Of a stretch of DNA of 64,000 nt, positions 1 through 8,644 are shown in pieces. Within the stretch, counting starts at the first letter, position 1. Each line of letters opens with the position of its first letter. The stretch is from CAZUCE01 sp964619265 (GTDB taxonomy: Bacteria; Planctomycetota; UBA1135; GCA-002686595), in the NCBI GenBank assembly GCA_964619265.1, contig CAZUCE010000001.1, forward strand, positions 186,001 to 250,000, in the 5' to 3' direction. The notes beneath the pieces were generated by a model that did no database searches, had not been told where the DNA came from, and worked only from the letters and a program-made list of their open reading frames with translations. Made by a program: the position numbers and the translations under genes.

Positions 1-1143
1 GCCGGTTGAGTAGAAGATGTACTGGTGGAAGGCTTCGTGGTAGAGGACGATTCGCGTGTCTTCTTTGCCGGATCCCTTGCCCTCGCCCTTGACGTCTTCG
101 TAGTCGTAGAACACCAGTTCTTCGCTGGCGCTGTTCCAGTAGCCGCCACTGCCGCGCGGTCCGCCGTAGGCAAAGTACTCGCCGGCGTCCTTACAGATTC
201 GCACGGTGGAAACGGCTTCCACGGGTTGGAGCGGAGGGAATTGGCGTTCGTACTCGTCCCGGATCGCCTCCATTTCCTTCATGATCGTCCGGATCAGCGG
301 CTCATCCGTCGTCGAGTAGACGTAGATGTAATTCTCGGAGTCGTCGGCTTCCCAACCGCGAACGAGTTTCGACCGCTGTTCCAGGCGGTATTCAGGGTCG
401 ATGAACTCGGGGTGCTTGTCGTAGTACTTCTTGAGCTTGCTGAGATCTTTGGCCTCGGGCTCTTCGAGCTCGAGCTTCTTAGCCATGTTGCGCCAGATCT
501 TGGTGTGGTCCTTCCAGTCGTCGTCGGCATAGGGGCCGTAGACGTATCCGATCAGCATGATCTCAACATCCTTCCCGCGAAAGCCGCAGGCCCAGCCCTT
601 CCAATCGGATTGGTTTTGGGTGCCGGGCTCCAGCTCGTAGGAGGTGATCTCGCAGTCCTTGACTTTGCCCTTCTCTTTCTTCGACTCGCCCAGGACCCAA
701 TAGTCGTCGACCACCCGGTCCATGTAGCGTTCAATCGAGTTGACCGGGAACATCTGCTCCTCGGTCAATCGGACGGGCGCTTCTTTTTCTTCGCCGTTGG
801 CTCCAGGGACCGGAGGCGCGCCGCTGTCTTCGTCCCCCCCGGTCAGAGCGATGTCGGGGATACGCGGGATCCACACCAACTCGAGCCGCGGCATGGAATC
901 GGGGTGGCGGTCCTTATCTCCGCGGCCGGGCTCGGCGCGCCAGGTAAGGATCTTCCATTTCTCATCCGGCTGCACCGGGATCGAGGTGTAGCTGCGAGGA
1001 ACCGGAACCGTCAGTCCGAGCCGCGCGACGGTCTGTCGGTCGTAACCGCCCTGGGCCTCGGCGGGGAGGCCCAGCAGCAGGGCGAACAGGAAGGTAAAAA
1101 GCGAGCGGGCGAAGAACGTTTGAGAGGGGGACAAGACCATCAT
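1..1143 (-). CDS. Secreted DUF1570-like zinc peptidase, C-terminus outside window
   Basis: The frame starts at ATG 1143 (a second ATG follows at 1140) and is still open at the left edge, giving 381 residues. Residues 1-30 form a signal peptide: a short polar start, a Phe/Leu-rich core and an AEA cleavage site before Gln31. Near the visible end lies HEAFHQY with His369, Glu370 and His373, the HExxH zinc signature of gluzincin peptidases; the layout resembles the DUF1570 family that is frequent in planctomycetes. The third zinc ligand would lie beyond the window. The gene follows the LeuA-like gene by 37 bases on the same strand, so the two may be cotranscribed. The peptidase class is fairly sure; the substrate is unknown. 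Confidence 0.75.
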   Translation of the reverse strand, partial: MMVLSPSQTFFARSLFTFLFALLLGLPAEAQGGYDRQTVARLGLTVPVPRSYTSIPVQPDEKWKILTWRAEPGRGDKDRHPDSMPRLELVWIPRIPDIALTGGDEDSGAPPVPGANGEEKEAPVRLTEEQMFPVNSIERYMDRVVDDYWVLGESKKEKGKVKDCEITSYELEPGTQNQSDWKGWACGFRGKDVEIMLIGYVYGPYADDDWKDHTKIWRNMAKKLELEEPEAKDLSKLKKYYDKHPEFIDPEYRLEQRSKLVRGWEADDSENYIYVYSTTDEPLIRTIMKEMEAIRDEYERQFPPLQPVEAVSTVRICKDAGEYFAYGGPRGSGGYWNSASEELVFYDYEDVKGEGKGSGKEDTRIVLYHEAFHQYIFYSTG

Positions 1144-1180
1144 GTCCCCATTACTACCCGAAAACCGCTCTATTCGCAGT

Positions 1181-2395
1181 TTAGGCCTTTGCAGCCCCGA
1201 TCACTTCCTCGTCGGAGAGCAGTCTGGGGGTGGTTTTGGCCAGATTCAGAACTCTTTGGACCGAATCGTCGCTGGCGTCCATCCCGTGTTTTTCAAGGAC
1301 CCAGGCCACATTGGATTTCCCCGACATGGGTCCGACCTTGATCGATTGCTCGAGGCCGACCAAATCCGCGGGGACTCCTGAGTAGACCCGGTTCGCGAGC
1401 CAGGTGTCCTTCTTCTTGAAGGCCTTGATCACGGCCGCGGCGTGCACGCCGGTGCCGGTCTCGAAAGCGTCCGATCCAAAGATGGGATAGTTGTTCGGGA
1501 AGGGGATGCCAATCGCCTTCGAGGCCAAGCGGCAATACTCGGACAGGGCGGTCAGGTCGTTGTCGATCAAACCCAGCAGCCGCAAGTTGACCAGCAACAA
1601 GTCCATCTCAGTGTTTCCCGCGCGCTCGCCGACGCCGAGGGCCGTGGCGTGCACCCGGGTGGCGCCGGCTTCGAGGGCCGCCAGCGTGTTGACGAGTCCG
1701 AGCCCGCGGTCGCGGTGACCGTGCCAGTCGATGCCGACCTCCGGGTTCTCACGGTCCACGATTTTTTTGACGTGGGAGATGAGCGCCCGAACGCCGGACG
1801 GAGTCGCGTGGCCACAGGTGTCGCACACACAGATGCGCCTCGCGCCGGCTTCGATGGCCGCCGAGTAAAGCGCGTCGATGTGCGCCGGGTCGGCGCGGGT
1901 CGTGTCCTCGGTAACGAACATGACCGGAAGGTCGTTCTGGGTCGCAAAGCCAACCGCCTCGCGGGACAGCTCGACCATGCGGTCGATCTCCCAGCCCTCG
2001 GCATACATGCGGATCGGTGAGGAGCCGATGAACGCGCAGACCTCGACCGGAATACCCGTTTCCTGAACCAGGTCGACGACCGGCTCGATGTCCGAAAGGA
2101 CGGTGCGGCAGGCGACGTTGGCCTCGATGTTCAGGTCCTTCATCGAGTGGCACAGGGCACTGATGTGCTCGCGAGCGCGGGCCCCGGCTCCGGGCAGGCC
2201 AACGTCGGCGGTCTGGATCCCGAGCTGGTCCATGAGCCGGATGAGCTCCAGCTTGTCGTCCAGGCTCGGATCGGTGACCGAAGGGCTCTGAAGGCCGTCG
2301 CGCAGGGTCTCGTCGTCGAACTGGATCGTCCCCGCAGGGGCGGGCATCGCTTCGTTCCAATCGTGGATTAGGTTCTCGCGGTCGATCGACGTCAT
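1181..2395 (-). CDS. LeuA/homocitrate-synthase-like acyl transferase (HMGL-like TIM barrel)
   Basis: 404 residues. DETLRDG (28-34) matches the metal- and substrate-binding start of the 2-isopropylmalate/homocitrate/citramalate synthase barrel, although the usual Glu after DG is Leu, as in HMG-CoA lyase. HGH (225-227) supplies metal ligands and GERAGN (256-261) is the family glycine motif. These enzymes condense acetyl-CoA with a 2-oxo acid, or cleave HMG-type acyl-CoA. The C-terminal LeuA regulatory domain is absent: the protein ends about 100 residues after the barrel and subdomain, so leucine feedback of the classical kind is unlikely. No leuB/C/D neighbour is present, so the exact substrate cannot be assigned. 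Confidence 0.8.
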   Translation of the reverse strand: MTSIDRENLIHDWNEAMPAPAGTIQFDDETLRDGLQSPSVTDPSLDDKLELIRLMDQLGIQTADVGLPGAGARAREHISALCHSMKDLNIEANVACRTVLSDIEPVVDLVQETGIPVEVCAFIGSSPIRMYAEGWEIDRMVELSREAVGFATQNDLPVMFVTEDTTRADPAHIDALYSAAIEAGARRICVCDTCGHATPSGVRALISHVKKIVDRENPEVGIDWHGHRDRGLGLVNTLAALEAGATRVHATALGVGERAGNTEMDLLLVNLRLLGLIDNDLTALSEYCRLASKAIGIPFPNNYPIFGSDAFETGTGVHAAAVIKAFKKKDTWLANRVYSGVPADLVGLEQSIKVGPMSGKSNVAWVLEKHGMDASDDSVQRVLNLAKTTPRLLSDEEVIGAAKA

Positions 2396-2626
2396 CTGAT
2401 TTCGCTGGCTCTCGGTTCAGGAATCGCGTTCGGGCGCAATATCTTAGGGCCTCGGAGGCCGACCAGGACCGAAAGCAGGCGCCCTCAGCGCCGAATCGAG
2501 GCGATTGAGAAATCCGCTTGGCTCCGCGACCCTCGCCTGGCTTCAAGGAGCGCAAACTGGGACCCCGCCTTGGCGCGGATTCAGCCCAGCCTTCTTCCAC
2601 GGACCGGCCTTCCAGGGACCGCCCCC

Positions 2627-4027
2627 ATGATTCTCGAGCAGTTCTACCTCGGATGCCTCGCCCAAGCTTCGTATCTCATCGTCGATGAGCAGACCGGCAG
2701 CGCTCTGGTCGTCGATCCTCGCCGCGATGTGGACGTCTATCTGGAGGCCGCGGCTCGGCTTGGTGCCCGGATCGAGCGGGTCCTGTTGACTCACTTCCAT
2801 GCGGATTTCGTTTCGGGGCACCTGGAGCTGGCCGCTAAGACCGGCGCGCGCATCGGGCTGGGCTCCGCGGCTGAACCGGCGTACACAGCGGACCGACTCG
2901 CCGACGGCGAGCGCATCGAGTTGGGTCAGGTCCGCATCGAGGTGCTGCATACCCCGGGGCACACGCCCGAGAGTGTCTGCTACCTGATCACCGACTTGGC
3001 CACGGATCCGGAGCGGCCCCACGCTGTGTTGACCGGCGACACCCTGTTCTTGGGCGATGTTGGCCGGCCCGACTTGATGTCCTCGGCTGGGCACAGCGCC
3101 GGCGATCTGGCCGGCCGATTGTATGACTCGATTCACGGCAAGCTCCTGCCGCTGCACGACGAACTGCTGGTCTATCCCGGTCACGGCGCAGGCTCGATGT
3201 GCGGCAAGGCGCTCTCGGACGATCGGGTTTCCACGCTCGGCAAGCAGCGCGCCACGAATCCCGCGCTCGCGATTGCCACGCGCGAAGAATTCATCAAGCA
3301 GATCGCCGCAGGCCAGCCACGCGTGCCCGGCTACTTCGCCCACGACGCGGCCTTGAACCGAAGCCAGCGGCCGACCCTGGAGGAGAGCCTCTCCAAGGGC
3401 GCCGGCGCTCTTTCCCTCGACGACGTGCTGCGGCTGCAGGAACAGGGCACGGTGGTGCTCGACGTTCGCGAACCGGAGGAGTACTCGGCCCATCACCTGC
3501 GCGGCAGCCTTTGCGTTGGGCTCTCGGGCAAATTTGCGACCTTCTCGGGCACGGTGATCTCGCCCGGCGAGGACATCGTCCTGATCGGAACCGACGAGCA
3601 GGTGGCTGAAGCTGCCGTTCGGCTCGGACGCATCGGCCTCGACCGGGTGAAGGGGCACCTCATGGGGGGCTTTGCCACGGCAGCCCAGCGCCCGGAGCTC
3701 CTCGCGACCGTCGAGCGCATCGACCCGGCCCAGCTCCTCGCACGCTCCGCGGACCCGAACAGGAGACCGGTGGTCCTCGACGTCCGGATGCCCGGTGAAG
3801 TCGAAGCGGGAGCCATCGAAGGCTCGGTCCACGTGGCGCTGCCCGAGCTCTCCGAACGGCTCGGGGAATTGCCCCGTGACAGGGAGGTCGTGGTGGTCTG
3901 CCGTTCCGGTTACCGCTCGGCGATCGGCGCCAGCTTGCTGGAGCGCGCCGGGTTCGATTCGCTCGCCGACCTCAGAGGCGGCATGCTCGCTTTCGAAGAG
4001 CAGGCCGCGGGTACGAACCGCTCGTAG
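2627..4027 (+). CDS. Metallo-beta-lactamase fold hydrolase with two rhodanese domains
   Basis: 466 residues from ATG 2627; the frame is open further upstream, but family alignment (ILEQFYLGCLAQASYLI) begins here. Residues 1-240 form the glyoxalase II/persulfide dioxygenase-type MBL domain: THFHAD with His56, His58 and Asp60, SGH with His65, PGH with His112, Asp138 and His186. A first rhodanese-like domain (about 265-355) has GTDEQ where the catalytic loop should be and lacks the Cys. The second (about 368-460) has an intact CRSGYRS loop with Cys425. Such fusions act on glutathione persulfide or other sulfane sulfur, so sulfide detoxification is the probable role. It is divergent from the LeuA-like gene. 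Confidence 0.88.
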   Translation: MILEQFYLGCLAQASYLIVDEQTGSALVVDPRRDVDVYLEAAARLGARIERVLLTHFHADFVSGHLELAAKTGARIGLGSAAEPAYTADRLADGERIELGQVRIEVLHTPGHTPESVCYLITDLATDPERPHAVLTGDTLFLGDVGRPDLMSSAGHSAGDLAGRLYDSIHGKLLPLHDELLVYPGHGAGSMCGKALSDDRVSTLGKQRATNPALAIATREEFIKQIAAGQPRVPGYFAHDAALNRSQRPTLEESLSKGAGALSLDDVLRLQEQGTVVLDVREPEEYSAHHLRGSLCVGLSGKFATFSGTVISPGEDIVLIGTDEQVAEAAVRLGRIGLDRVKGHLMGGFATAAQRPELLATVERIDPAQLLARSADPNRRPVVLDVRMPGEVEAGAIEGSVHVALPELSERLGELPRDREVVVVCRSGYRSAIGASLLERAGFDSLADLRGGMLAFEEQAAGTNRS

Positions 4028-4123
4028 ACCGGGCAGGTCGATCGCCCAGGGATTCGGGGGTCTCCAACCGGCCGGCGGTAGCGTAGGCTCGCCGCCCGGC
4101 CCGTTTGGGGGCCGCGAAGCGCT

Positions 4124-5485
4124 GTGGAACCGGTCACCCAAGAAGAGTTCGAACTGGCCCTCGAGGGGGCTCCCGAGGCGTTGCCCGCGCTGGTCGAGCG
4201 CGCCTATGCGGCTGATCTGGCCGAATGGCTGAACGAGCTCGACGACGACGCGGTCTGGCGGGTTCTCGAAGACCTCGACGCCGAACGGCTCGGCGAAGTG
4301 CTCGAGGCTTCGGACGAGCCGCTTCGGGAGCGCATCGTTCCCAGGTTCGCTGCCGAGCGCCTGGCGAAGGTTGCCCAAGAGCTACCGCCGGACGAGGCCG
4401 TCGACATCCTCGCGCTGGCGGAGGCGCAGACCGCGGAAGCGGTCCTGGCCGAAGTCGATGATGAGACCGAGCGCGAGCTGCGCGAATTGGCGCTGTACCC
4501 GCAGGATTCCGCCGGGGGGATCATGACGCCAGACTTCGACGCGTTCCCCGAGGGCGCGCGAGTCGGCGATGTGATCAAGGCCCTGCGCAAGGACGACGAG
4601 GCCGCCGACGACGAAGGCGCGGGTGTGTACGTTGTCGACGAGGACGGTCGACCGGTGGGGTTCGTGTCGGATCGCGAGCTGCTCACGACCGCGATTCACA
4701 CTTCGCTCAACGAGGTGATGGACACCGAAATCGTGACGGTCGACTCCCAACTCGACCAGGAACAGGTGGCTCAGGTCCTGGCCAAGTACGGGGTGTCTTC
4801 CGTGCCGGTTCTCGACGACAGCGGCGGGATGGTCGGCATCGTGACCGCGGACGACGCGCTCGAGGTCATCGAAGAAGAGGCCGGCGAGGACTTCAACAAG
4901 CTCATCGGCGCATCGCCCGAGGCCCAAACGCGCCTGCCGGTGCTCAAGCGCGTGCGCCAACGCCTACCGTTGATGGGATTGACCGTGCTTGGGGGACTGA
5001 TGACCGCGAAGGTCTTGGATCTCGCCTTGGCCGGAGCCGGAGAGGGTGCGGACGTGCTGCGCTATGTACCGATTGTGATCGGGCTAGCAGGCAACGTCGG
5101 GATTCAGAGCTCAACCATTTTGGTGCGCGGCATGGCGACCGGCGAAGTGCTGCCCGAGCGCGAGTTTTCGGTTTTGGGCCGCGAGCTGTTGACTGGTCTG
5201 ACGATCGGCGTGCTGTGCGGACTGCTAACCACTTCGGTCGCGGCCGTGCTCGAAGGCGACGACGGGCTGGCCATCACTTTTGGACTTGCGGTGGGCGCGG
5301 CGATCGCGATCGCCGTCGCCTGGGCCGCTCTGATCGGCTGTTTGGTTCCGATTCTGTGCCGACGCGCTGGCATCGACCCGGCGATCGTGGCCGGGCCGCT
5401 GTTGATCACCCTGTCGGACCTTTCGGGTACGGCCATCTTTATGATCGTGGCCCACCTGGTGATGAGCGCGGCGCCGTCTCTTTGA
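4124..5485 (+). CDS. mgtE: Magnesium transporter MgtE
   Basis: 453 residues, the normal MgtE length, from a GTG start at 4124. Domains in order: acidic helical MgtE N domain (about 5-125), two CBS domains (about 130-250) that sense cytoplasmic Mg2+, a plug helix, and five membrane helices (about 283-450). The pore signature GNVGIQ (323-328) and the last-helix Asp432, which corresponds to the Mg2+ selectivity Asp, are present. MgtE is a homodimeric inner-membrane Mg2+ channel closed by cytoplasmic Mg2+. The gene is followed after 13 bases by the signal peptidase gene and may be cotranscribed with it. Confidence 0.95.
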   Translation: MEPVTQEEFELALEGAPEALPALVERAYAADLAEWLNELDDDAVWRVLEDLDAERLGEVLEASDEPLRERIVPRFAAERLAKVAQELPPDEAVDILALAEAQTAEAVLAEVDDETERELRELALYPQDSAGGIMTPDFDAFPEGARVGDVIKALRKDDEAADDEGAGVYVVDEDGRPVGFVSDRELLTTAIHTSLNEVMDTEIVTVDSQLDQEQVAQVLAKYGVSSVPVLDDSGGMVGIVTADDALEVIEEEAGEDFNKLIGASPEAQTRLPVLKRVRQRLPLMGLTVLGGLMTAKVLDLALAGAGEGADVLRYVPIVIGLAGNVGIQSSTILVRGMATGEVLPEREFSVLGRELLTGLTIGVLCGLLTTSVAAVLEGDDGLAITFGLAVGAAIAIAVAWAALIGCLVPILCRRAGIDPAIVAGPLLITLSDLSGTAIFMIVAHLVMSAAPSL

Positions 5486-5498
5486 GGTTGTCCGGTCG

Positions 5499-6695
5499 AT
5501 GAGTTCCAAGGCGAAGCGATCGGCGATCGTGGGTGGGCTTTCCGCGTTGGCTCTTCTGCTTGCGGCGCGAGCGTTTGTGGGCAACGTGTACCGGGTCAGC
5601 ACGCCGTCGATGCGTCCGACTTTGGCGGCTGGGGGCGGGGAAAGCGTGCATGTCGCGGTGCTCTACGGGGCGCCTTCGCCTCTTGAACGGTTCGACCTGT
5701 GCGTGTTTCGGCAGCCGGGTCAGTCGGCGCCGGTGGTCAAACGCGTCGTGGCCCTGGGCGGAGAGTCGATCCAGATCGCAGGGGGAGACCTCTATATCAA
5801 TGGTGCCCGACTGCCCATCGATGCCCCGCGTCCGGCCGAATCCACGGTGTTCGATTCGGCATCCGAGCGCGTGGAGGAGTTCTTTCACTTCAAAGGGCGC
5901 GGCTGTCCGGGCGGTGAAGAAGGGCCCTGGCAAATGCCCTCGGTTCCCGGCGGGGGCTATCGCCTGGAGGCGCTGGATCTCGCCATCGACGACAACACGG
6001 CGCGCATGTTCTTGGTGCCCGATGTGACGACCAGCGGTTTGGCCACCAGCGATCGCGCTCCCCAGTGGCTGCAGGTCGGAGACTTGGCCGTGGCAACCCG
6101 GCTTCGGGTTCTGGAGGCTCCGCTGGGAGCGCAGGCCGTGCTGGAGTTGCGCGAGGCGGCCGACGTGTTCCGCGCGAGCCTGATACGGACCGAGCTCGGC
6201 TTCGAGGCGCGACTCGACCGTTCGGCCTCGGGAGAGGCTTTTGCGCCCTTGGCGCGCGTAGACCTAGGACCGCAAGAGGTTGAGCTTCGGCAACCCGTCG
6301 AACTGATGTTCCGGAACCGGGATGACCACCTCGAGCTGTTTGTGAACGGCGCGCGCCGCGCAACCGCGAGCTATTCCAGCAACGAGCCCTATGTCGGGAC
6401 GACGCCGCCTGGGATCGATGCGGTGGGTCCGCGATTGGGCGTCGGAGGAGCGGGGATTGTCTTGGAGGTGGAGGGGCTGCGCCTTGCGCGCGATCTGCAT
6501 TGGGCCTCGACCAGCCGGTTCGGAGAATTCGGGACGGGGCGTTCGTTGCAGTTGGGCCCCGATGAGGTGTTCCTGCTCGGTGACAACACCTTGGACTCGA
6601 CGGATAGCCGGTTCTTTGGACCGATCCGTTTGTCCGACTTGACGGGGCGGCCGATCGCTGTTGTGTGGCCACCGGCTGAATGGACGAGCCTGTGA
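5499..6695 (+). CDS. lepB: Signal peptidase I with large internal insertion
   Basis: 398 residues. One N-terminal membrane helix (about 8-26) is followed by the catalytic Ser37 in STPSMRPTL and the general-base Lys81 in VVKRVVALGGE. The last conserved box, GDN (361-363) with DSR (369-371), comes about 230 residues later than in a compact enzyme. The insertion, roughly residues 115-345, is beta-rich and ends with a segment typical of LamG/concanavalin-like folds (LELFVNGARRATASY). The enzyme removes Sec and Tat signal peptides at the outer face of the inner membrane. Catalytic residues are intact, so it should be active; the insert could bind substrate or envelope polymer. Confidence 0.9.
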   Translation: MSSKAKRSAIVGGLSALALLLAARAFVGNVYRVSTPSMRPTLAAGGGESVHVAVLYGAPSPLERFDLCVFRQPGQSAPVVKRVVALGGESIQIAGGDLYINGARLPIDAPRPAESTVFDSASERVEEFFHFKGRGCPGGEEGPWQMPSVPGGGYRLEALDLAIDDNTARMFLVPDVTTSGLATSDRAPQWLQVGDLAVATRLRVLEAPLGAQAVLELREAADVFRASLIRTELGFEARLDRSASGEAFAPLARVDLGPQEVELRQPVELMFRNRDDHLELFVNGARRATASYSSNEPYVGTTPPGIDAVGPRLGVGGAGIVLEVEGLRLARDLHWASTSRFGEFGTGRSLQLGPDEVFLLGDNTLDSTDSRFFGPIRLSDLTGRPIAVVWPPAEWTSL

Positions 6696-6708
6696 CGCAG
6701 CTAAGTCG

Positions 6709-7338
6709 TCACGGATCGATCGTCACGCTGATCTGTCGACCGGTATCGGCGCCGAGTGAGTCGATCAACGGGCTGGCAAACGCCCGCGCTAGGCTGCGCA
6801 GGTCGGAACTCCGCCCGAAGTGCCGTGCGTTCCCGATCCACACGGGTTCGAGCCGGCCGCTCTCGCGGTAAGGCGCTAGCTCGAACAGCATCAGCGAGAG
6901 CCGGCTCGTGAAGCGGACCCGCGATCCACTGGTCCAGGCCGGCCCGACCCGCGTTACCGGCGTCAGCACAGGTCCGCCAGGCCCCCGGACGCTCGCGAAG
7001 AAGGTCCCGCCGGGCTGCCAAACGGGCGTCGGGATTTGGCTGCTGAGCGGGTCGCTCAAGGATGTCGAGGCGATCAGGCCGTAGACCGCATCCTCTGGGG
7101 GCACGCTGCCCACGCCGCGCTCATCGAGCAGTGCGCCGAGGTGCGCGAGCAGCTCGCGGTCGAGCAGGGGATTCTCGGCCTCGGCGTTGGGAATCAGGGC
7201 CACCGCGTCGAGCGGGATGGAAGTCTGACCGGGAATCAGACCGGTTGCACCAGGGTCCAGGTAGGTGTCGATCTGAACCTCGAGCGACCGACAGCTAGCC
7301 GAGATCAGGGCGAGGGTGGCGAAAGCCAGGCGGATCAT
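6709..7338 (-). CDS. Putative lipoprotein, function unknown
   Basis: 209 residues from ATG 7338. Residues 1-16 form a lipoprotein signal with lipobox ISAS-C, so the mature protein would be lipidated at Cys16. The rest is soluble and mostly beta/loop, with no motif I can name; the overall pattern of a short lipoprotein reporting on two angle- or ratio-like arguments is vaguely like DUF4136 proteins, which is only a guess. It is convergent with the signal peptidase gene (13 bases apart) and divergent from the sigma factor gene. Expression is probably independent. Confidence 0.7.
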   Translation of the reverse strand: MIRLAFATLALISASCRSLEVQIDTYLDPGATGLIPGQTSIPLDAVALIPNAEAENPLLDRELLAHLGALLDERGVGSVPPEDAVYGLIASTSLSDPLSSQIPTPVWQPGGTFFASVRGPGGPVLTPVTRVGPAWTSGSRVRFTSRLSLMLFELAPYRESGRLEPVWIGNARHFGRSSDLRSLARAFASPLIDSLGADTGRQISVTIDP

Positions 7339-7498
7339 GGTGTTGCCCTGGATTCGGGGCTTGGGGGGGGGTCAGAGCGGGGCGCCCCGCGGCCAGGGGG
7401 GCCTGGAGGCCCCTTGGGCGCGGGCCGCACGAGTCTAGGCTGGAATAGAGTCAACGAATCGGAACCTGTCCCCTAACCACCGGTTGACCCCTCACGTG

Positions 7499-8146
7499 AT
7501 GCCTACTTCGCTGCCCACGACGATCCGCGCCGCCGCGGATTCGGCCACCGGCGAGTCCGCGGAAGATCCCGGGGCCGAGCTGATGCTGGCCTACCAGGCC
7601 GGCGATGAAAGCGCCTTCGACGGGATCGTCGAGCGCTATGCGGGGCCGGTCTATTCGCTGCTGACCCGGTTTCTCGGGCCGGCCGCCGATCGCGAGGATC
7701 TTGTCCAGGAGGTCTTCCTCAGGCTCCTGCGAGCTAGAGATCGCTACACGCGTGAGTCGCGCTTCACCACTTACCTTTACCGGATCACCTTCAACCTGGC
7801 GGCGAACCAGCGCGAGCGCGACTCCCATCGGCGCGCGGAGTCCCTGGAAGCCAGCTTCGACAGCGACGCCGGCGAAGTGCGCCGCGAGCTGGCCGATGCG
7901 CGCGCCAAACAGCCGGCTACGGACCTCGAGCGCGCGGATGTCGTGCAGCTTGTCCGAGCCGCTATCGATGCTCTCCCGGAACGTCAACGCATGGCGCTGG
8001 TTCTGGCGAAGTATGAAGGTTTGCCCTACGCCGAGATCGGGCGCGTACTCGATCTATCCGAACAGGGCGTCAAGTCCTTGATCCATCGCGCGCGGGAAGC
8101 CTTGCGCGCGAGCCTGCCCGAGAGTCTGCTCGAGGAGCCCGCATGA
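7499..8146 (+). CDS. ECF RNA polymerase sigma factor
   Basis: 215 residues from ATG 7499; in-frame GTG 7496 and TTG 7484 are alternatives. Sigma region 2 covers about 32-110, including DLVQEVFLRLLRARDRY for core binding and -10 recognition. Region 4 covers about 152-205 with a clear helix-turn-helix (YAEIGRVLDLSEQGVKSLIHRAREAL) for the -35 element. Its TGA overlaps the ATG of the next gene (ATGA), the usual arrangement of a sigma with its anti-sigma. A GGAAC sequence at 7461 resembles ECF -35 elements, but no convincing -10 follows, so autoregulation is only possible. Confidence 0.92.
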   Translation: MPTSLPTTIRAAADSATGESAEDPGAELMLAYQAGDESAFDGIVERYAGPVYSLLTRFLGPAADREDLVQEVFLRLLRARDRYTRESRFTTYLYRITFNLAANQRERDSHRRAESLEASFDSDAGEVRRELADARAKQPATDLERADVVQLVRAAIDALPERQRMALVLAKYEGLPYAEIGRVLDLSEQGVKSLIHRAREALRASLPESLLEEPA

Positions 8147-8643
8147 ATTCCGACGATCTTGAACGCGATCTGGGCGCCGACCTGTCGCGCGCTCTCGACG
8201 CAGCGAACACGTCCGGCGAAGTGCCGGCCGGCCTCACCCAGCGTCTGAAAACCAACTTGCAACGCGAGCAGGGACTCGATCGTCTGCTCGACGCGATGCC
8301 CAAACCGCAGATCCCAGCTGGACTGGCCGAGCGAACGCTTTCGCGACTGCAGTTGGCCCGCAGGTCCGCGCTTAGCTCCCCGCGCCGGCTGATCTTGATT
8401 GGCGGGCTCGCCACCGCGGCAGCGGTCCTGGTGAGCTTCGGCCTGTCCTGGTTCGACCGTACACCGCGCTCGGCGGCGCTGCCCGATCCGGAGCTCCTGG
8501 CGGTGCTCGACGTGCTGGAGTCTTGGGAGGAACTGACCGACCCGGATGTCGTGCTCGGCTCCTGGGACGCGACCGACGGTTGGCTGCTGGATTGGAACCA
8601 AGCCAACCAAGATGCAAGTGAAGTACAAACGCAGGAGGACTGA
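8143..8643 (+). CDS. Membrane-anchored anti-sigma-factor-like protein
   Basis: 166 residues, starting inside the sigma gene's stop codon. An N-terminal cytoplasmic part (1-80) contains two similar segments, VPAGLTQRLKTNL and IPAGLAERTLSRL, spaced 30 residues apart. One membrane helix (about 82-103) follows, then a short acidic outer tail rich in Asp, Glu and Trp. Position, coupling and topology argue that it holds the sigma factor at the membrane; there is no zinc-binding HxxxCxxC motif of the ZAS type. The ribosome site of the next gene lies in its last codons, so the three genes form one operon. Confidence 0.75.
   Translation: MNSDDLERDLGADLSRALDAANTSGEVPAGLTQRLKTNLQREQGLDRLLDAMPKPQIPAGLAERTLSRLQLARRSALSSPRRLILIGGLATAAAVLVSFGLSWFDRTPRSAALPDPELLAVLDVLESWEELTDPDVVLGSWDATDGWLLDWNQANQDASEVQTQED
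8633..8638 (+). promoter_or_regulatory. Ribosome binding site AGGAGG
   Basis: A full AGGAGG lies 6 bases before ATG 8645. It settles the start of the next gene, whose frame is open as far back as 8546, and places that start just after the TGA of the anti-sigma gene. Confidence 0.85.
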
Positions 8644-8644
8644 T

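Noticed and set aside
1756..1775. CCACG/CGTGG stem around a T run inside the LeuA-like gene
   Set aside because: The bases are codons of a conserved barrel segment and the T run is in the loop, not after the stem.
2543..4378. Long open frame on the minus strand opposite the metallo-beta-lactamase/rhodanese gene
   Set aside because: It is antisense to a gene with clear catalytic motifs and has no recognisable domain; long antisense frames are expected at this GC content.
7367..7430. GC-rich palindromic stretch between the lipoprotein and sigma genes
   Set aside because: Runs of G and C fold in many ways; no single stem stands out.
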